This document shows, one piece after another, positions 6,336 to 17,540 of a stretch of 46,170 nucleotides of DNA; position 1 is the first letter of the stretch, and the number at the start of each line of letters is the position of its first letter. The stretch lies in NCBI GenBank assembly GCA_947367565.1, contig CANBEI010000004.1, positions 1-46,170 on the forward strand. The letters run 5' to 3'. Source of the DNA: an uncultured Candidatus Saccharibacteria bacterium. GTDB taxonomy: Bacteria > Patescibacteriota > Saccharimonadia > Saccharimonadales > Saccharimonadaceae. The translations under genes were made by a program, and so were the position numbers. Below the pieces are notes generated by a model, which did not search any database, was not told the origin of the DNA, and worked only from the letters and a program-made list of their open reading frames with translations.

Positions 6336-8087
6336 CTATTCGTCTTCGACCACTTCGAGATGTAGCTCATCCAACTGACTACCATCAACGCCGGATGGTG
6401 ATTCCATCATTAAGTCAATCCCGGATCCATTCTTTGGGAACGCGACGACGTCACGGATACTCTTCGCGTCAAGCAGCTCCATCAGCATGCGGTCAATGCC
6501 GAAAGCGCAGCCAGCATGCGGAGGGGCGCCAAACTTAAAGGCATTGAGCATGCCGCCAAATTTCTCTGCGACATATTCCTTATCGTAACCAAGCACGCCA
6601 AAAACTTCATACATAATCTCTGGGTTATAATTGCGTACTGCGCCAGAACATGACTCAAGCCCATTCATGACCATATCGTACTGATCAGCGACAATATCTA
6701 GCTTGTTCTCGGTCTCGCGAATTGCCTTCAAGCCGCCCTTCGGCATCGAGAAGGGATTGTGTCCAAAATCAAGCTTATTGTTCTTCTCATCCCATTCATA
6801 GAACGGAAAATCAACGATCCAGCAAAGCGCAACCTTCTGACTATCTTTCAAACCAAGGGCATCAGCAAAGGCAATGCGCATAACGCCCAAAACCTTATTC
6901 ACCTTGTCACGCTCGTCAGCACCAAAGAACACTGCGTCGCCATCCTGTGCGCCGGTCTTCTCTCGAATCGCCTTCAATTCCTCATCTTTTAAAAACTTCG
7001 CAATCGGACTGCGTACACCATCATTTTCGTACAATATGTAAGCCAGACCGCCGGCGCCATTTTTGCGTGCTAGCTCTGTGAATTCGTCAATTTGTTTGCG
7101 AGTGAACTTACTACCGCCGGGTACGCGAATCGCTTTTACGCATGGCGTCTGGAAAACCTTAAACTCGCAATCTTTCAGATCATCAGACAAGTCAATCAGC
7201 TCAAGACCATACCGCAAATCTGGCTTGTCCGTGCCGTACTTCTCCATCGCTTCGCGATACGGAATGCGCGGAACATCCTCGCTAACCAATTCTTTGCCAG
7301 CGAATTCAGTGACTAGTTTCTTAATCAGCGGCTCTAAAGCCAGCCGCACAACCTCACCATCATCAACGAAAGCCATTTCGCAGTCAAGTTGATAGAAGTC
7401 GCCATAAAGCCGATCGGCACGCGGATCTTCGTCGCGGAAGCAGGGTGCAATCTGGTAGTAACGCGGTACGCCGCCGACCATCAGGAGTTGCTTGAACTGC
7501 TGCGGAGCTTGCGGCAAAGCATAGAATTTACCAGGATGAATTCGGCTCGGTACTAAGAAATCTCGGGCCCCCTCAGGGCTAGAGTTAGCCAAAATCGGAG
7601 TAGTAATTTCAATGAAACCATTTTCATCCATATACTGACGCATGAAACGATAATATTCGGCACGGCGCTTTAACATCTGTTGCATACTTGGGCGACGCAG
7701 GTCGAGATAACGATACTTCAAGCGCAATTCTTCGCCCGACATATCGCCCTCATCGTGAGTATTGACCGGAAGTGGCTCGGATTTATTAATCAGTTCCAGC
7801 TCATCAACAACAATCTCAATCTCGCCAGTCTCGATATTCGGATTTTTGAGCTCAGGAGCGCGCTCACGCACCATACCGGTTGCACGCACGACGAACTCGT
7901 CACGTAAACCCTCGGCGGTCTGAAAAGCTTCTGGCGTATCTGGCGTAATGACAAGCTGAATAATCCCCTCGTGGTCACGCAAATCAATAAAAATCAAACC
8001 ACCATGGTCACGGCGCGAATTCACCCAGCCAGCTACTTCTACGGTTTTGCCAATTTCTGTTTTTAATTTCGTCGATAAACTTCTCAT
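6336..8087 (-). CDS. aspS: Aspartate--tRNA ligase
   Basis: 583-residue bacterial-type class II synthetase that charges tRNA-Asp (possibly tRNA-Asn too). It has the N-terminal OB-fold anticodon domain (VEVAGWVNSRRDHGG), class II motif 1 around RYLDLRR, motif 2 as CFRDEDPRADR, a bacterial GAD insertion and motif 3 as GCAFGIDRMLMELLD. Length is normal. After motif 2 the usual PEFTQxDxEM is GDFYQLDCEM, a divergent but plausible variant. It has its own promoter with TATAAT 7 nt before ATG. Whether it is discriminating depends on whether asparaginyl-tRNA synthetase exists elsewhere. Confidence 0.95.
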   Translation of the reverse strand: MRSLSTKLKTEIGKTVEVAGWVNSRRDHGGLIFIDLRDHEGIIQLVITPDTPEAFQTAEGLRDEFVVRATGMVRERAPELKNPNIETGEIEIVVDELELINKSEPLPVNTHDEGDMSGEELRLKYRYLDLRRPSMQQMLKRRAEYYRFMRQYMDENGFIEITTPILANSSPEGARDFLVPSRIHPGKFYALPQAPQQFKQLLMVGGVPRYYQIAPCFRDEDPRADRLYGDFYQLDCEMAFVDDGEVVRLALEPLIKKLVTEFAGKELVSEDVPRIPYREAMEKYGTDKPDLRYGLELIDLSDDLKDCEFKVFQTPCVKAIRVPGGSKFTRKQIDEFTELARKNGAGGLAYILYENDGVRSPIAKFLKDEELKAIREKTGAQDGDAVFFGADERDKVNKVLGVMRIAFADALGLKDSQKVALCWIVDFPFYEWDEKNNKLDFGHNPFSMPKGGLKAIRETENKLDIVADQYDMVMNGLESCSGAVRNYNPEIMYEVFGVLGYDKEYVAEKFGGMLNAFKFGAPPHAGCAFGIDRMLMELLDAKSIRDVVAFPKNGSGIDLMMESPSGVDGSQLDELHLEVVEDE

Positions 8088-8094
8088 AAGATAT

Positions 8095-8100
8095 ATTATA
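8095..8100 (-). promoter_or_regulatory. -10 of aspS, leaderless
   Basis: TATAAT ends 7 nt before the ATG. Confidence 0.7.
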
Positions 8101-8123
8101 CCATACTCCGGACATAAGATAAA

Positions 8124-9854
8124 CTACGGAGTGCGGTTCTTGGTCGCTTTGTTTACAGCCCAGTACTCAACATCAGAGAAACGGTCCGTCGCATAAACAA
8201 GGCGATCGTCTTCGGAGAAGGTTCGGGCGTTTTTATTGAAATAATACGTTAGACTTGCCTGGTAAATACCAATCGCCGGAACATCATTCACCCAATAGCG
8301 TAGGAAGGTTTCGTACTTTGCCGTGCGCAAGGTTTCGTTCATAGTACTACGGGCGGCGAGAATTGAGTCATCGACGAGCGCATTGCGGTAGTTTGAAAGA
8401 TTGAGGCCGGAGGCAGTAGCTTGTGATGAATGATAATATGGAAACAAATCCGGATTAGCACCAAGCTCAATTTCATAGATCAGGATATCATAGTTGCGCT
8501 GGCGGATAACGTTCATCAAGAAATCTTGTCCGGGATTATAAATCGAAAGCTCAACGGCGAAGCCGAGCTTTTCCAGTTGTTCTTCGAGATTATTCGCAAG
8601 CTCAGGATAATACCCCGTACTAATCGTGGCGAGACGAATCGTCTGGCCCGAGATGCCTGCATCGCGCAATGCGGTCTGCGCAGCACTCAAATCGTAGCCC
8701 GGAATCTCTGGATAGGCGTCGAGATTAAGTTCGGATTTCAAAATTGGATAGTCCAATGGCTCTTCGCCGTCAAGCACAGAGCGAAGCTCATTCATATTGA
8801 TGCCCTGGCGGACCGCCTGACGCACGCCTTGATTTGAGAGAACCGAACTTGCTGTATTCAAAAAGGCGTAAATACCACTGGCGATCGTAGTTTGCTTCTC
8901 ATAAACGAGCGCCGAGGTTAAAGTTTCACTATCAAGCGGAGAGAGATCGGCAGTAGCCGTCACTTCCCCGGTCAACAAAGCATCGGCAATTCCAGTAGAA
9001 GTCGTATAGGTGCGAATCGCAAAGTTATTGAGCATTGGCATGCCCTTGTAATAATTTTGATTTGCGACGAGATAAACAATTTTATCTCCGCTGTTGTCGA
9101 CGCTCTGCGTAGCGTTAAAAGTAAAGGCACCCGACGTCACGGGATTGGTACTAAAATTATGTTCTAGGACCTTACTAGGCTGCACCTCACCGAGGATATG
9201 CTCAGGCAAAATTGGAATATTCAGAGTTGACGCGAAATCCGCGTAAGGTGACGGCAAAGTAAAGATGATTGACTCGCCGGAAAGCTCGACTGAAACCCCG
9301 GAGAAGTTGGAAGAATACGAAGTATTAATCTCAGTACTCTTCATGAGACTAACCGTAAATAAAACATCGTCAAGCGTAATCGGCTCTCCGTCCGACCAGC
9401 GCAAATCAGGCTTCAGAGTTACGGTCCAGACTTTACCAGTCTCATCTGGTACAATCGAGTCAGCAAGACCAAGCCCAACATGGCCTGAATAGTCAATCGT
9501 CGACAACGTCGAAAACATAAGCTTTGAAAGGACTTTTTCACTGCCGGTCGTAGCAAAAAGTGGATTCATAGTCGATATGCTCCCTACAGTGGCCTCGATA
9601 TATGTGCCACCATCGACGTAGGCCTGGGCGGTATAGGATTGGTTGTACCAAAAAAGCTGAGTCAGAGCAAGCGAGATTACCACAATCACGAGAAGCCCCC
9701 ACTCTAGAATCAATAGACGTACTTGGCGCGCGTTTGGCAGACGGCTAATCAGATTTTCTTGGAGGTGCTCTCGGCTACTCTCTTTCGCCTGTGTTGAAAA
9801 CCTCTCCCACTTTTTGCTAAATTTTTGCCCACGCTTTTTGAAAGTTTGTTTCAT
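8124..9854 (-). CDS. Membrane-anchored oligopeptide-type ABC substrate-binding protein
   Basis: 576 residues. A basic N-terminal tail of about 45 residues precedes one transmembrane helix (about 47-67); the rest is an SBP_bac_5 (DppA/OppA-like) fold, with LKPDLRWSDGEPITLDDVLFT and VRQAVRQGINMNEL typical of the family. Usual members are lipoproteins; here a helix anchors it. It would capture peptides or other solutes outside the cell, important for an organism that scavenges from a host. No permease or ATPase lies in the window. It follows secG by 18 nt, probably in the same transcript. Confidence 0.88.
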   Translation of the reverse strand: MKQTFKKRGQKFSKKWERFSTQAKESSREHLQENLISRLPNARQVRLLILEWGLLVIVVISLALTQLFWYNQSYTAQAYVDGGTYIEATVGSISTMNPLFATTGSEKVLSKLMFSTLSTIDYSGHVGLGLADSIVPDETGKVWTVTLKPDLRWSDGEPITLDDVLFTVSLMKSTEINTSYSSNFSGVSVELSGESIIFTLPSPYADFASTLNIPILPEHILGEVQPSKVLEHNFSTNPVTSGAFTFNATQSVDNSGDKIVYLVANQNYYKGMPMLNNFAIRTYTTSTGIADALLTGEVTATADLSPLDSETLTSALVYEKQTTIASGIYAFLNTASSVLSNQGVRQAVRQGINMNELRSVLDGEEPLDYPILKSELNLDAYPEIPGYDLSAAQTALRDAGISGQTIRLATISTGYYPELANNLEEQLEKLGFAVELSIYNPGQDFLMNVIRQRNYDILIYEIELGANPDLFPYYHSSQATASGLNLSNYRNALVDDSILAARSTMNETLRTAKYETFLRYWVNDVPAIGIYQASLTYYFNKNARTFSEDDRLVYATDRFSDVEYWAVNKATKNRTP

Positions 9855-9872
9855 AATCGATATACGCTAATC

Positions 9873-10100
9873 CTATGCGGGAATGAATAACAGACACAAA
9901 ATCGACAAGACAAAGACTAAAACGCAGATAATCGTCGCATTAAATAGCGATTTCTCGAGACCACGCCGAGTGGTATACAACTCGCCAGAACTACCAAAGC
10001 CAGCTCCGAGCGAAGCACCACGTTGCTGTAACAAAATCAATAAAACTGACAAAATCGCTGATACAAAAGTCAAGCTCTGAAAAAATGTTCCCAATTCCAT
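9873..10100 (-). CDS. secG: Preprotein translocase subunit SecG
   Basis: A small two-helix protein: the first helix (VSAILSVLLILLQ) ends in QQRGASLGAGFGSSGE, the conserved SecG cytoplasmic loop, followed by a second helix near the C-terminus. It assists SecYE-mediated export. I start it at ATG 10100 rather than at the in-frame ATG 18 bases upstream (10118), because TATAAT (10107-10112) lies inside that longer reading and ends exactly 6 nt before 10100, the spacing seen at many other starts here. This gives 75 residues, a normal SecG length. Confidence 0.92.
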   Translation of the reverse strand: MELGTFFQSLTFVSAILSVLLILLQQRGASLGAGFGSSGELYTTRRGLEKSLFNATIICVLVFVLSILCLLFIPA

Positions 10101-10106
10101 ACTATT

Positions 10107-10112
10107 ATTATA
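10107..10112 (-). promoter_or_regulatory. -10 of secG, leaderless; decides the start
   Basis: TATAAT six nt before ATG 10100. It rules out the upstream in-frame ATG. Confidence 0.75.
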
Positions 10113-10136
10113 CTCCAACGGCGCGCAAAAGCAAGC

Positions 10137-10502
10137 CTAGCGGACAAGAAGATTAAGTACGGCATTGATAACACTCAGGATGATACTTGAAAATGCGGCA
10201 CCAAGTAAATCCATTTCGACGCCAGGAAGAAGCCAGATCGTCACGACGACCATTAGAGTATTAATAATCACAGTCGAAATCCCCATGGTCAAGATTGCGA
10301 GCGGTAAGGCCATAGTCTTAATCAGAGGCTTAACGAAAGAATTAACAAGCGAAAAAATTAGCCCCGCAACAGCGTAGAGAATCCAGGGTGCCGCAAAAGC
10401 TTCAGGTGAGTTGATCGTTCCAAACCAAGAAATGCAGAGAAACATGCCAAAACTTGACGCCAGCCAACGAAGGAGAAAAACAAAAAACTGCTGCTTAATC
10501 AT
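10137..10502 (-). CDS. Phage-holin-4-like membrane protein (PF04020 type)
   Basis: 121 residues with four hydrophobic helices. The pattern LVNSFVKPLIKTMALPLAIL and GISTVIINTLMV matches the Phage_holin_4_2 family, which is widespread on bacterial chromosomes and normally unrelated to prophage. Its function is not established. It has its own promoter with TATAAT 8 nt before ATG and sits between uvrC and secG with no phage genes nearby, so a housekeeping membrane role is more likely than lysis. Confidence 0.85.
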   Translation of the reverse strand: MIKQQFFVFLLRWLASSFGMFLCISWFGTINSPEAFAAPWILYAVAGLIFSLVNSFVKPLIKTMALPLAILTMGISTVIINTLMVVVTIWLLPGVEMDLLGAAFSSIILSVINAVLNLLVR

Positions 10503-10521
10503 ACTGTCTTATTATAACATG

Positions 10522-11826
10522 CTATTTTAACATTTGTTTGCGCTTTAATAAGGTGTGATATGTGATAGCAAAACGATGAGCTTCATCGTCGATACGCGCG
10601 ATTAGCTTCGCAATATGCGAATCTCCAGGCAGAGTAAGAGTATCATAGCTTCCTGCACGGGGAACGATAATACGCACTGCAGCATTACGAGTATGATCGC
10701 CGGATTTATCACGACCGATCACGGCGATTTGTTGTTCGGTTAGTAAATCCTGCACGGCATTAACCTGCCCCAGCCCACCATCAAGAATTACTAGATTCGG
10801 GAATTCCCATTCTTGGTGTTTTAACCGGCGTTCGATAACTTCACGAAGGTTCGCCGTATCATCATTTCTTTGGTTACGAAGCTTGAACTTACGATATTCG
10901 GCACGATCGGATACCCCGTTCACGAAAACTACCATCGACCCGACAACGTTGGTGCCGGATTGGTGTGAAATATCATAGCCCTCGATACGACGCGGGGGTT
11001 CAGAAAGATGTAATAACATCTGGAGATCGACGAGAGCCTGGTCGGAAGAAATATCAAGAAATTCCTTATCGGAAAAGACGATTTTTTTCTGAAGCTCGCG
11101 TAATCCAAAAAGTTGCTTCTTTAGCTCGGCTGCTTCCTCGAAGTTTTGATTCTTGGCGGCATCTGCCATTTGCTTCTCGAGATCTTTGATAAGTTTATGT
11201 CGTCCGCCTTCGAGATAAAGTCGTAATTTGCGCAAATTTTTCTTGTATTCCGTGGGGGTCGTCTTGCCGATTTCAATGCCTGGGGTTAGGCCAAGGTCAG
11301 TATTTAACGTCTTTTTGCCGTCATAAGGCTTGTCGTAATACGGAAAAACCTTACGCAAAATCCTAAGAGCTTTCTCAACAGCGCTTTTGCCGTAAAAAGG
11401 GCCAATATAAGTCGCTTTATCGTCTTGCGGAGTGCGTGTAAAACTAACATATGGCACCTCAGATTTCATGTCAATACGAACATAACTCACGGTCTTATCA
11501 TCGCGCAGTAGAATATTCCATTTTGGCTTGTAGCGCTTAATCATTTCGGATTCAAGAAACAACGCGTCCATCTCGGTATCAACTACAATCCAGTCGGTAT
11601 CGGCAATTTCGCGCACTAGAGCAATAGTTTTAGCATCTTTTTGAGTTTTATGAAAATATTGGCGGACGCGATTTTTAAGCACAGCCGCCTTGCCAACATA
11701 AATTACCTGACCATCGGCGTCTTTATGAAAATAGACGCCAGGAGAAGCAGGCAAAGTTTTAAGCTTCTGAAGCAATGCGTCGCGCATTTCTGACGTAACG
11801 CTCGAGTCGAGGTCATAATCATGCAT
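10522..11826 (-). CDS. uvrC: Excinuclease subunit UvrC, C-terminally short
   Basis: 434 residues against about 600 in typical UvrC. The N-terminal GIY-YIG nuclease domain (LPASPGVYFHKDADG, VIYVGKA) makes the 3' incision in nucleotide excision repair. A UVR helix pair (NFEEAAELKKQL) for UvrB contact follows, then the RNase H-like 5' nuclease with EGYDISH, LDGGLGQV and DEAHRFA. It stops right after AITYHTLLKRKQ, where the tandem helix-hairpin-helix DNA-binding domain normally begins. All catalytic parts appear intact, so this looks like domain loss and not a pseudogene. TATAAT ends 7 nt before ATG. Confidence 0.92.
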   Translation of the reverse strand: MHDYDLDSSVTSEMRDALLQKLKTLPASPGVYFHKDADGQVIYVGKAAVLKNRVRQYFHKTQKDAKTIALVREIADTDWIVVDTEMDALFLESEMIKRYKPKWNILLRDDKTVSYVRIDMKSEVPYVSFTRTPQDDKATYIGPFYGKSAVEKALRILRKVFPYYDKPYDGKKTLNTDLGLTPGIEIGKTTPTEYKKNLRKLRLYLEGGRHKLIKDLEKQMADAAKNQNFEEAAELKKQLFGLRELQKKIVFSDKEFLDISSDQALVDLQMLLHLSEPPRRIEGYDISHQSGTNVVGSMVVFVNGVSDRAEYRKFKLRNQRNDDTANLREVIERRLKHQEWEFPNLVILDGGLGQVNAVQDLLTEQQIAVIGRDKSGDHTRNAAVRIIVPRAGSYDTLTLPGDSHIAKLIARIDDEAHRFAITYHTLLKRKQMLK

Positions 11827-11833
11827 ATTATAT

Positions 11834-11839
11834 ATTATA
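11834..11839 (-). promoter_or_regulatory. -10 of uvrC, leaderless
   Basis: TGTTATAAT ends 7 nt before the ATG. Confidence 0.7.
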
Positions 11840-11859
11840 ACAGATATCCTAGAGATACG

Positions 11860-12273
11860 CTATAGGGAGAGGTTGGTCGAATGGTAATCTTGATAATAGC
11901 GCGCCGCCTCGGCAGTAAACTTTAGAACGCAATAATCCGGGTCGGTGTTATTCTCGTAGAAAATTGTGTCCATGTCGCGCCAAACCTCGTTTTTAATACT
12001 TTGGTCACTCATCACTTCGACCGTACCGGTAAAAGCAACTCCGCGATATAGTGGTCGGTCGTAAAAGTATAATCCGGCCTTTGGATCCTGGAGCAGAGAC
12101 TGAACTTTTTGTGACTTTGTATTCGTCGTTAGATAAAATTCTTTGATTCCCTGGCGCTTGCGCGGATTAAGCATAGTACGAGTCGTCGGAAACCCGTCAG
12201 CATTAATAAAACTCAAGAAGCAGACGTCTTGGTGGTCAATCATTTTGGCAATAGTCGCAGGTAAATCTTCCAT
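11860..12273 (-). CDS. Pyridoxamine 5'-phosphate oxidase-like flavin-binding protein
   Basis: 137 residues of the PNPOx-like split-barrel type: CFLSFINADGFPTTRTMLNP opens the barrel, then FYLTTNTKSQKVQSLLQDP and GVAFTGTVEVM. Members of this general stress protein 26 group bind FMN, F420 or haem; the cofactor cannot be told here. It is too short and lacks the substrate residues for a true PdxH. It lies between uvrC and a GyrI-like protein, which may hint at stress response. TATAAT lies 6 nt before ATG. Confidence 0.82.
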   Translation of the reverse strand: MEDLPATIAKMIDHQDVCFLSFINADGFPTTRTMLNPRKRQGIKEFYLTTNTKSQKVQSLLQDPKAGLYFYDRPLYRGVAFTGTVEVMSDQSIKNEVWRDMDTIFYENNTDPDYCVLKFTAEAARYYQDYHSTNLSL

Positions 12274-12279
12274 AAGTTT

Positions 12280-12285
12280 ATTATA
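12280..12285 (-). promoter_or_regulatory. -10 of the PNPOx-like gene, leaderless
   Basis: TGCTATAAT ends six nt before the ATG. Confidence 0.75.
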
Positions 12286-12306
12286 GCAGAATTAGGTGCC
12301 ATTATT

Positions 12307-12990
12307 TTAATTTGATGAGGGATAAGAATACTTCCTTGGCTTTATCGGATGACGGATAACAGTCCTCAACTTATCGGCTTGACAGCGACGAGGATCGCTG
12401 AGGTAAATTTCATGATGATAACGCGGATTTTTAATATCAAGTTCATAGCCTTGCTCGGTGGCATAGCTTAACGTCGCAGCGACCGTACCCGGCTCGTCGT
12501 CATAAGACCCAATGTGCATGCATTGAACGCAATCTCCCTCATCGTAGAATAAGAACTCAACCCGGGAAAAGTCGCGCTTCTTCTTCTGGGCAGCAGTCTG
12601 AATCGCCCAATCAAAATCGGCTTTGGTGACGAAATCAGGCAGACGAATTACAGAGATAAAGTTGAACTGGTCTTTTTTATTATGGTCGATAATAGCGGCT
12701 TCCCGACCGTCTTGTTGCTCGGCGAGCGCGTCTTGCCACCAGAAGCCTTCAAGCGGTGGGACGACATAATCGAAATAGCCTTCAATCCGGTAATCCGTCT
12801 TCTTGCTCATCTTAATCGTAAAAGCAATGGCGTAAAGTAGCTCGATAGATTGTTTATATTCTCCGTTTTCCGTATTCGGATCGCCGTGTCCGCGGACAGC
12901 AAGATAATTCATTGGCGGGATAGTGATAATATGCGGGTGTTTCGCCGGTAGATAAAACTCTTTGTATTCTTTTTTATAATCAAACGTCAT
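12307..12990 (-). CDS. GyrI-like small-molecule-binding protein
   Basis: 227 residues. ITIPPMNYLAVRGHGDP near the N-terminus and the later YELDIKNPRYHHEIYLSDPRR are typical of stand-alone GyrI-like proteins, a SHS2-module fold that binds small hydrophobic or cationic compounds; some relatives are hydrolases or regulators. I use ATG 12990: AAGGAGGTG lies at ideal distance before it, whereas the in-frame GTG at 12996 lies within the Shine-Dalgarno region. A palindrome GAACTAGTTC sits just upstream of the Shine-Dalgarno and could be an operator. Confidence 0.82.
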   Translation of the reverse strand: MTFDYKKEYKEFYLPAKHPHIITIPPMNYLAVRGHGDPNTENGEYKQSIELLYAIAFTIKMSKKTDYRIEGYFDYVVPPLEGFWWQDALAEQQDGREAAIIDHNKKDQFNFISVIRLPDFVTKADFDWAIQTAAQKKKRDFSRVEFLFYDEGDCVQCMHIGSYDDEPGTVAATLSYATEQGYELDIKNPRYHHEIYLSDPRRCQADKLRTVIRHPIKPRKYSYPSSN

Positions 12991-13054
12991 GTTCACACCT
13001 CCTTGGAACTAGTTCTCAGAAAATAAACTGAGCCCAGAAATGTTAATAACATAA

Positions 13055-13579
13055 TCATGGTGCTATTAAACTAATAGCATAAGCATAGATCGACTCTTCA
13101 GGCGACTGATACCTAGTCGTATGATAATGGTCGTTACGAAATATAAACAATATGAGCGTCAAAGATAGTATTATAGTGAGCGGAGCTACTAGGATGCCCA
13201 CTATTAACTGCGACATATGCTGTATCCATTTAATTGTAATACTGGGGATGGCATACTTATATAATACAAAAATTACGCCAACCAGCAGAACAATCGCCAA
13301 CACAATCCCCATACCGATAATTAAATTAGAGTCCAGTCGCATGTTCCTAGCTCGCTCCGCTTTCCGTTCAAGCTCTTGCCAATTATTCGGCATACAGCAA
13401 AACCCCTCGTAGCCGATTAATGCCACTTGAAGGGCTTCGCTCCAAAGTGGTAGAAAGAATATGATGGGTAATAGCAATATAGTACACCAGGCCCACCATG
13501 GACGTTTTGTTAGCTTGCTAGCATGAGGCTCATCATTTTGCCTCCGAATGTGGTCTTTTTCTTTGACATCCTTCATCAT
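13055..13579 (-). CDS. Membrane protein with three hydrophobic segments, unknown
   Basis: 174 residues. A charged N-terminus (about 1-27) is followed by hydrophobic segments at about 28-50, 85-110 and 120-147, with a short Cys-Cys pair (GFCCMPNN) in the first outside loop. I recognise no family. TATACT in TGCTATACT lies 11 nt before ATG, giving a leader of about 4 nt with TAAGGT as a poor ribosome-binding site. It stands alone downstream of the rRNA unit on the same strand, separated from it by the 5S terminator. Confidence 0.65.
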   Translation of the reverse strand: MMKDVKEKDHIRRQNDEPHASKLTKRPWWAWCTILLLPIIFFLPLWSEALQVALIGYEGFCCMPNNWQELERKAERARNMRLDSNLIIGMGIVLAIVLLVGVIFVLYKYAIPSITIKWIQHMSQLIVGILVAPLTIILSLTLILFIFRNDHYHTTRYQSPEESIYAYAISLIAP

Positions 13580-13608
13580 AATACCTTAGTAGTATAGCAT
13601 ACCAAAAG

Positions 13609-13635
13609 ACGAAAAGCCACCCGTTGGGGTGGCTT
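13609..13635 (-). terminator. rRNA terminator after 5S
   Basis: AAGCCACCC/GGGTGGCTT-type stem with a small loop, followed on the minus strand by TTTTCG. Confidence 0.85.
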
Positions 13636-13645
13636 ACTCGTATAA

Positions 13646-13754
13646 TTTGGCACCTTGCTAGTTTCCCGCTTTCGGCAGTATAATCGCCGCTACTGGGCTT
13701 GACTTCTGTGTTCGGAATGGGAACAGGTATTTCCCCAGCGCTATGGGCACCAAG
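13646..13754 (-). rRNA. rrf: 5S ribosomal RNA
   Basis: The ends pair as TTGGTGCC and GGTGCCAA (helix I). Loop C carries ATTCCGAACACAG, the hallmark of 5S rRNA, and the loop E/helix IV region follows. Length is about 109 nt. It is downstream of 23S on the same strand and upstream of a strong terminator. Confidence 0.9.
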
Positions 13755-13934
13755 AAAGAGTTTCGGCTTCACGCAAAACCTTTGTTCTTGATGTCCATAC
13801 AACTAGCTAGTACGATGAAATGTAAAACTTCTTGCGGTGTTCCCGTGCTTTCGCACTGGTGTCGAACACCGGTTGTTAGTTAAGTATACCAAGTCACCAC
13901 GGTTTTTGCAATAGCCAAAACCCGATGACTTGAG
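13755..13934 (-). other. 23S-5S spacer with processing structures
   Basis: It contains no gene. It holds a hairpin GGTGTTC/GAACACC with inner GTGC/GCAC, a segment pairing with the 23S 5' leader (ACTTAACTAACAA), and a hairpin CAAGTCA/TGACTTG with inner CGG-TTTT pairing. A possible weak promoter, TTGCAA-17-TATACT, could support separate 5S synthesis. Confidence 0.6.
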
Positions 13935-17043
<3,109 letters not shown>

Positions 17044-17380
17044 CATTGACTTAACTAACAATCGAGGTTCGATCGTCAATTCCGTCTACATTTTCATCGT
17101 TGTCTTCAAATTGTTAAACTGAAATTTTGGTATGATAATCTGGAGTCTTTTTAGAAGAATCCGATAGATTACCTCGCATGATTTCTATCGTAATACAGAG
17201 GTTGCTCTTCGCAACTTGCTTAACTGTTACTCAGTATATCGCACCAGTTCGACAAAGTCAACACCTTTTTTGAAGATTTTTGGACTTTTTCGGGTTTTCG
17301 GCCGACTTTTTGCCCGCAGCCGAAAGTTGTGCGGTATTTTTACGATTCAAAGGGTTAAATTTTGTATTTTTCGCCCCTAT
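17044..17380 (-). other. Leader of the 23S-5S transcript
   Basis: About 337 nt with no gene on either strand that I can support. It contains the second promoter and, next to 23S, TTGTTAGTTAAGT, which pairs with the 23S-5S spacer to make a processing stem. There is no 16S rRNA and no tRNA in it. Confidence 0.7.
17233..17261 (-). promoter_or_regulatory. 23S promoter P2
   Basis: TTGACT, 17-bp spacer, TATACT. Confidence 0.7.
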
Positions 17381-17386
17381 AATTCT

Positions 17387-17415
17387 ATATTAGCACAGAT
17401 AGCCTAAATTGTCAA
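17387..17415 (-). promoter_or_regulatory. 23S promoter P1
   Basis: TTGACA, 17-bp spacer ending CTGTGC, TAATAT. It lies just beyond the helicase terminator, so the rRNA is independently transcribed. Confidence 0.8.
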
Positions 17416-17487
17416 TAGTTTTTATGGTTTATTTTAGGGGGTTTGTCAATTTATGGTCGGGCTGGGGATATATCATAGTGAGGATAT

Positions 17488-17528
17488 GAAAAATCCCACA
17501 CCGCGTACCCGGAGGTAGTTGGCGTGGG
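17488..17528 (-). terminator. Terminator of the helicase gene
   Basis: CCCACGCC/GGTGTGGG stem, perfect only on the minus strand if G-U pairs are allowed, followed by ATTTTTC. Confidence 0.8.
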
Positions 17529-17540
17529 AGTAGTTAGTTG

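Noticed and set aside
10101-10118. Longer SecG starting at ATG 10118
   Set aside because: Its first codons contain the -10 hexamer that ends 6 nt before ATG 10100.
10137-10502. Prophage remnant because of the holin-like protein
   Set aside because: No phage structural, integrase or lysis genes nearby; this holin-like family is common on ordinary chromosomes.
13062-13078. GCTATTA-AAC-TAATAGC inverted repeat as a terminator
   Set aside because: It lies within the last codons of the membrane-protein gene, is AT-rich, and has no T-tract.
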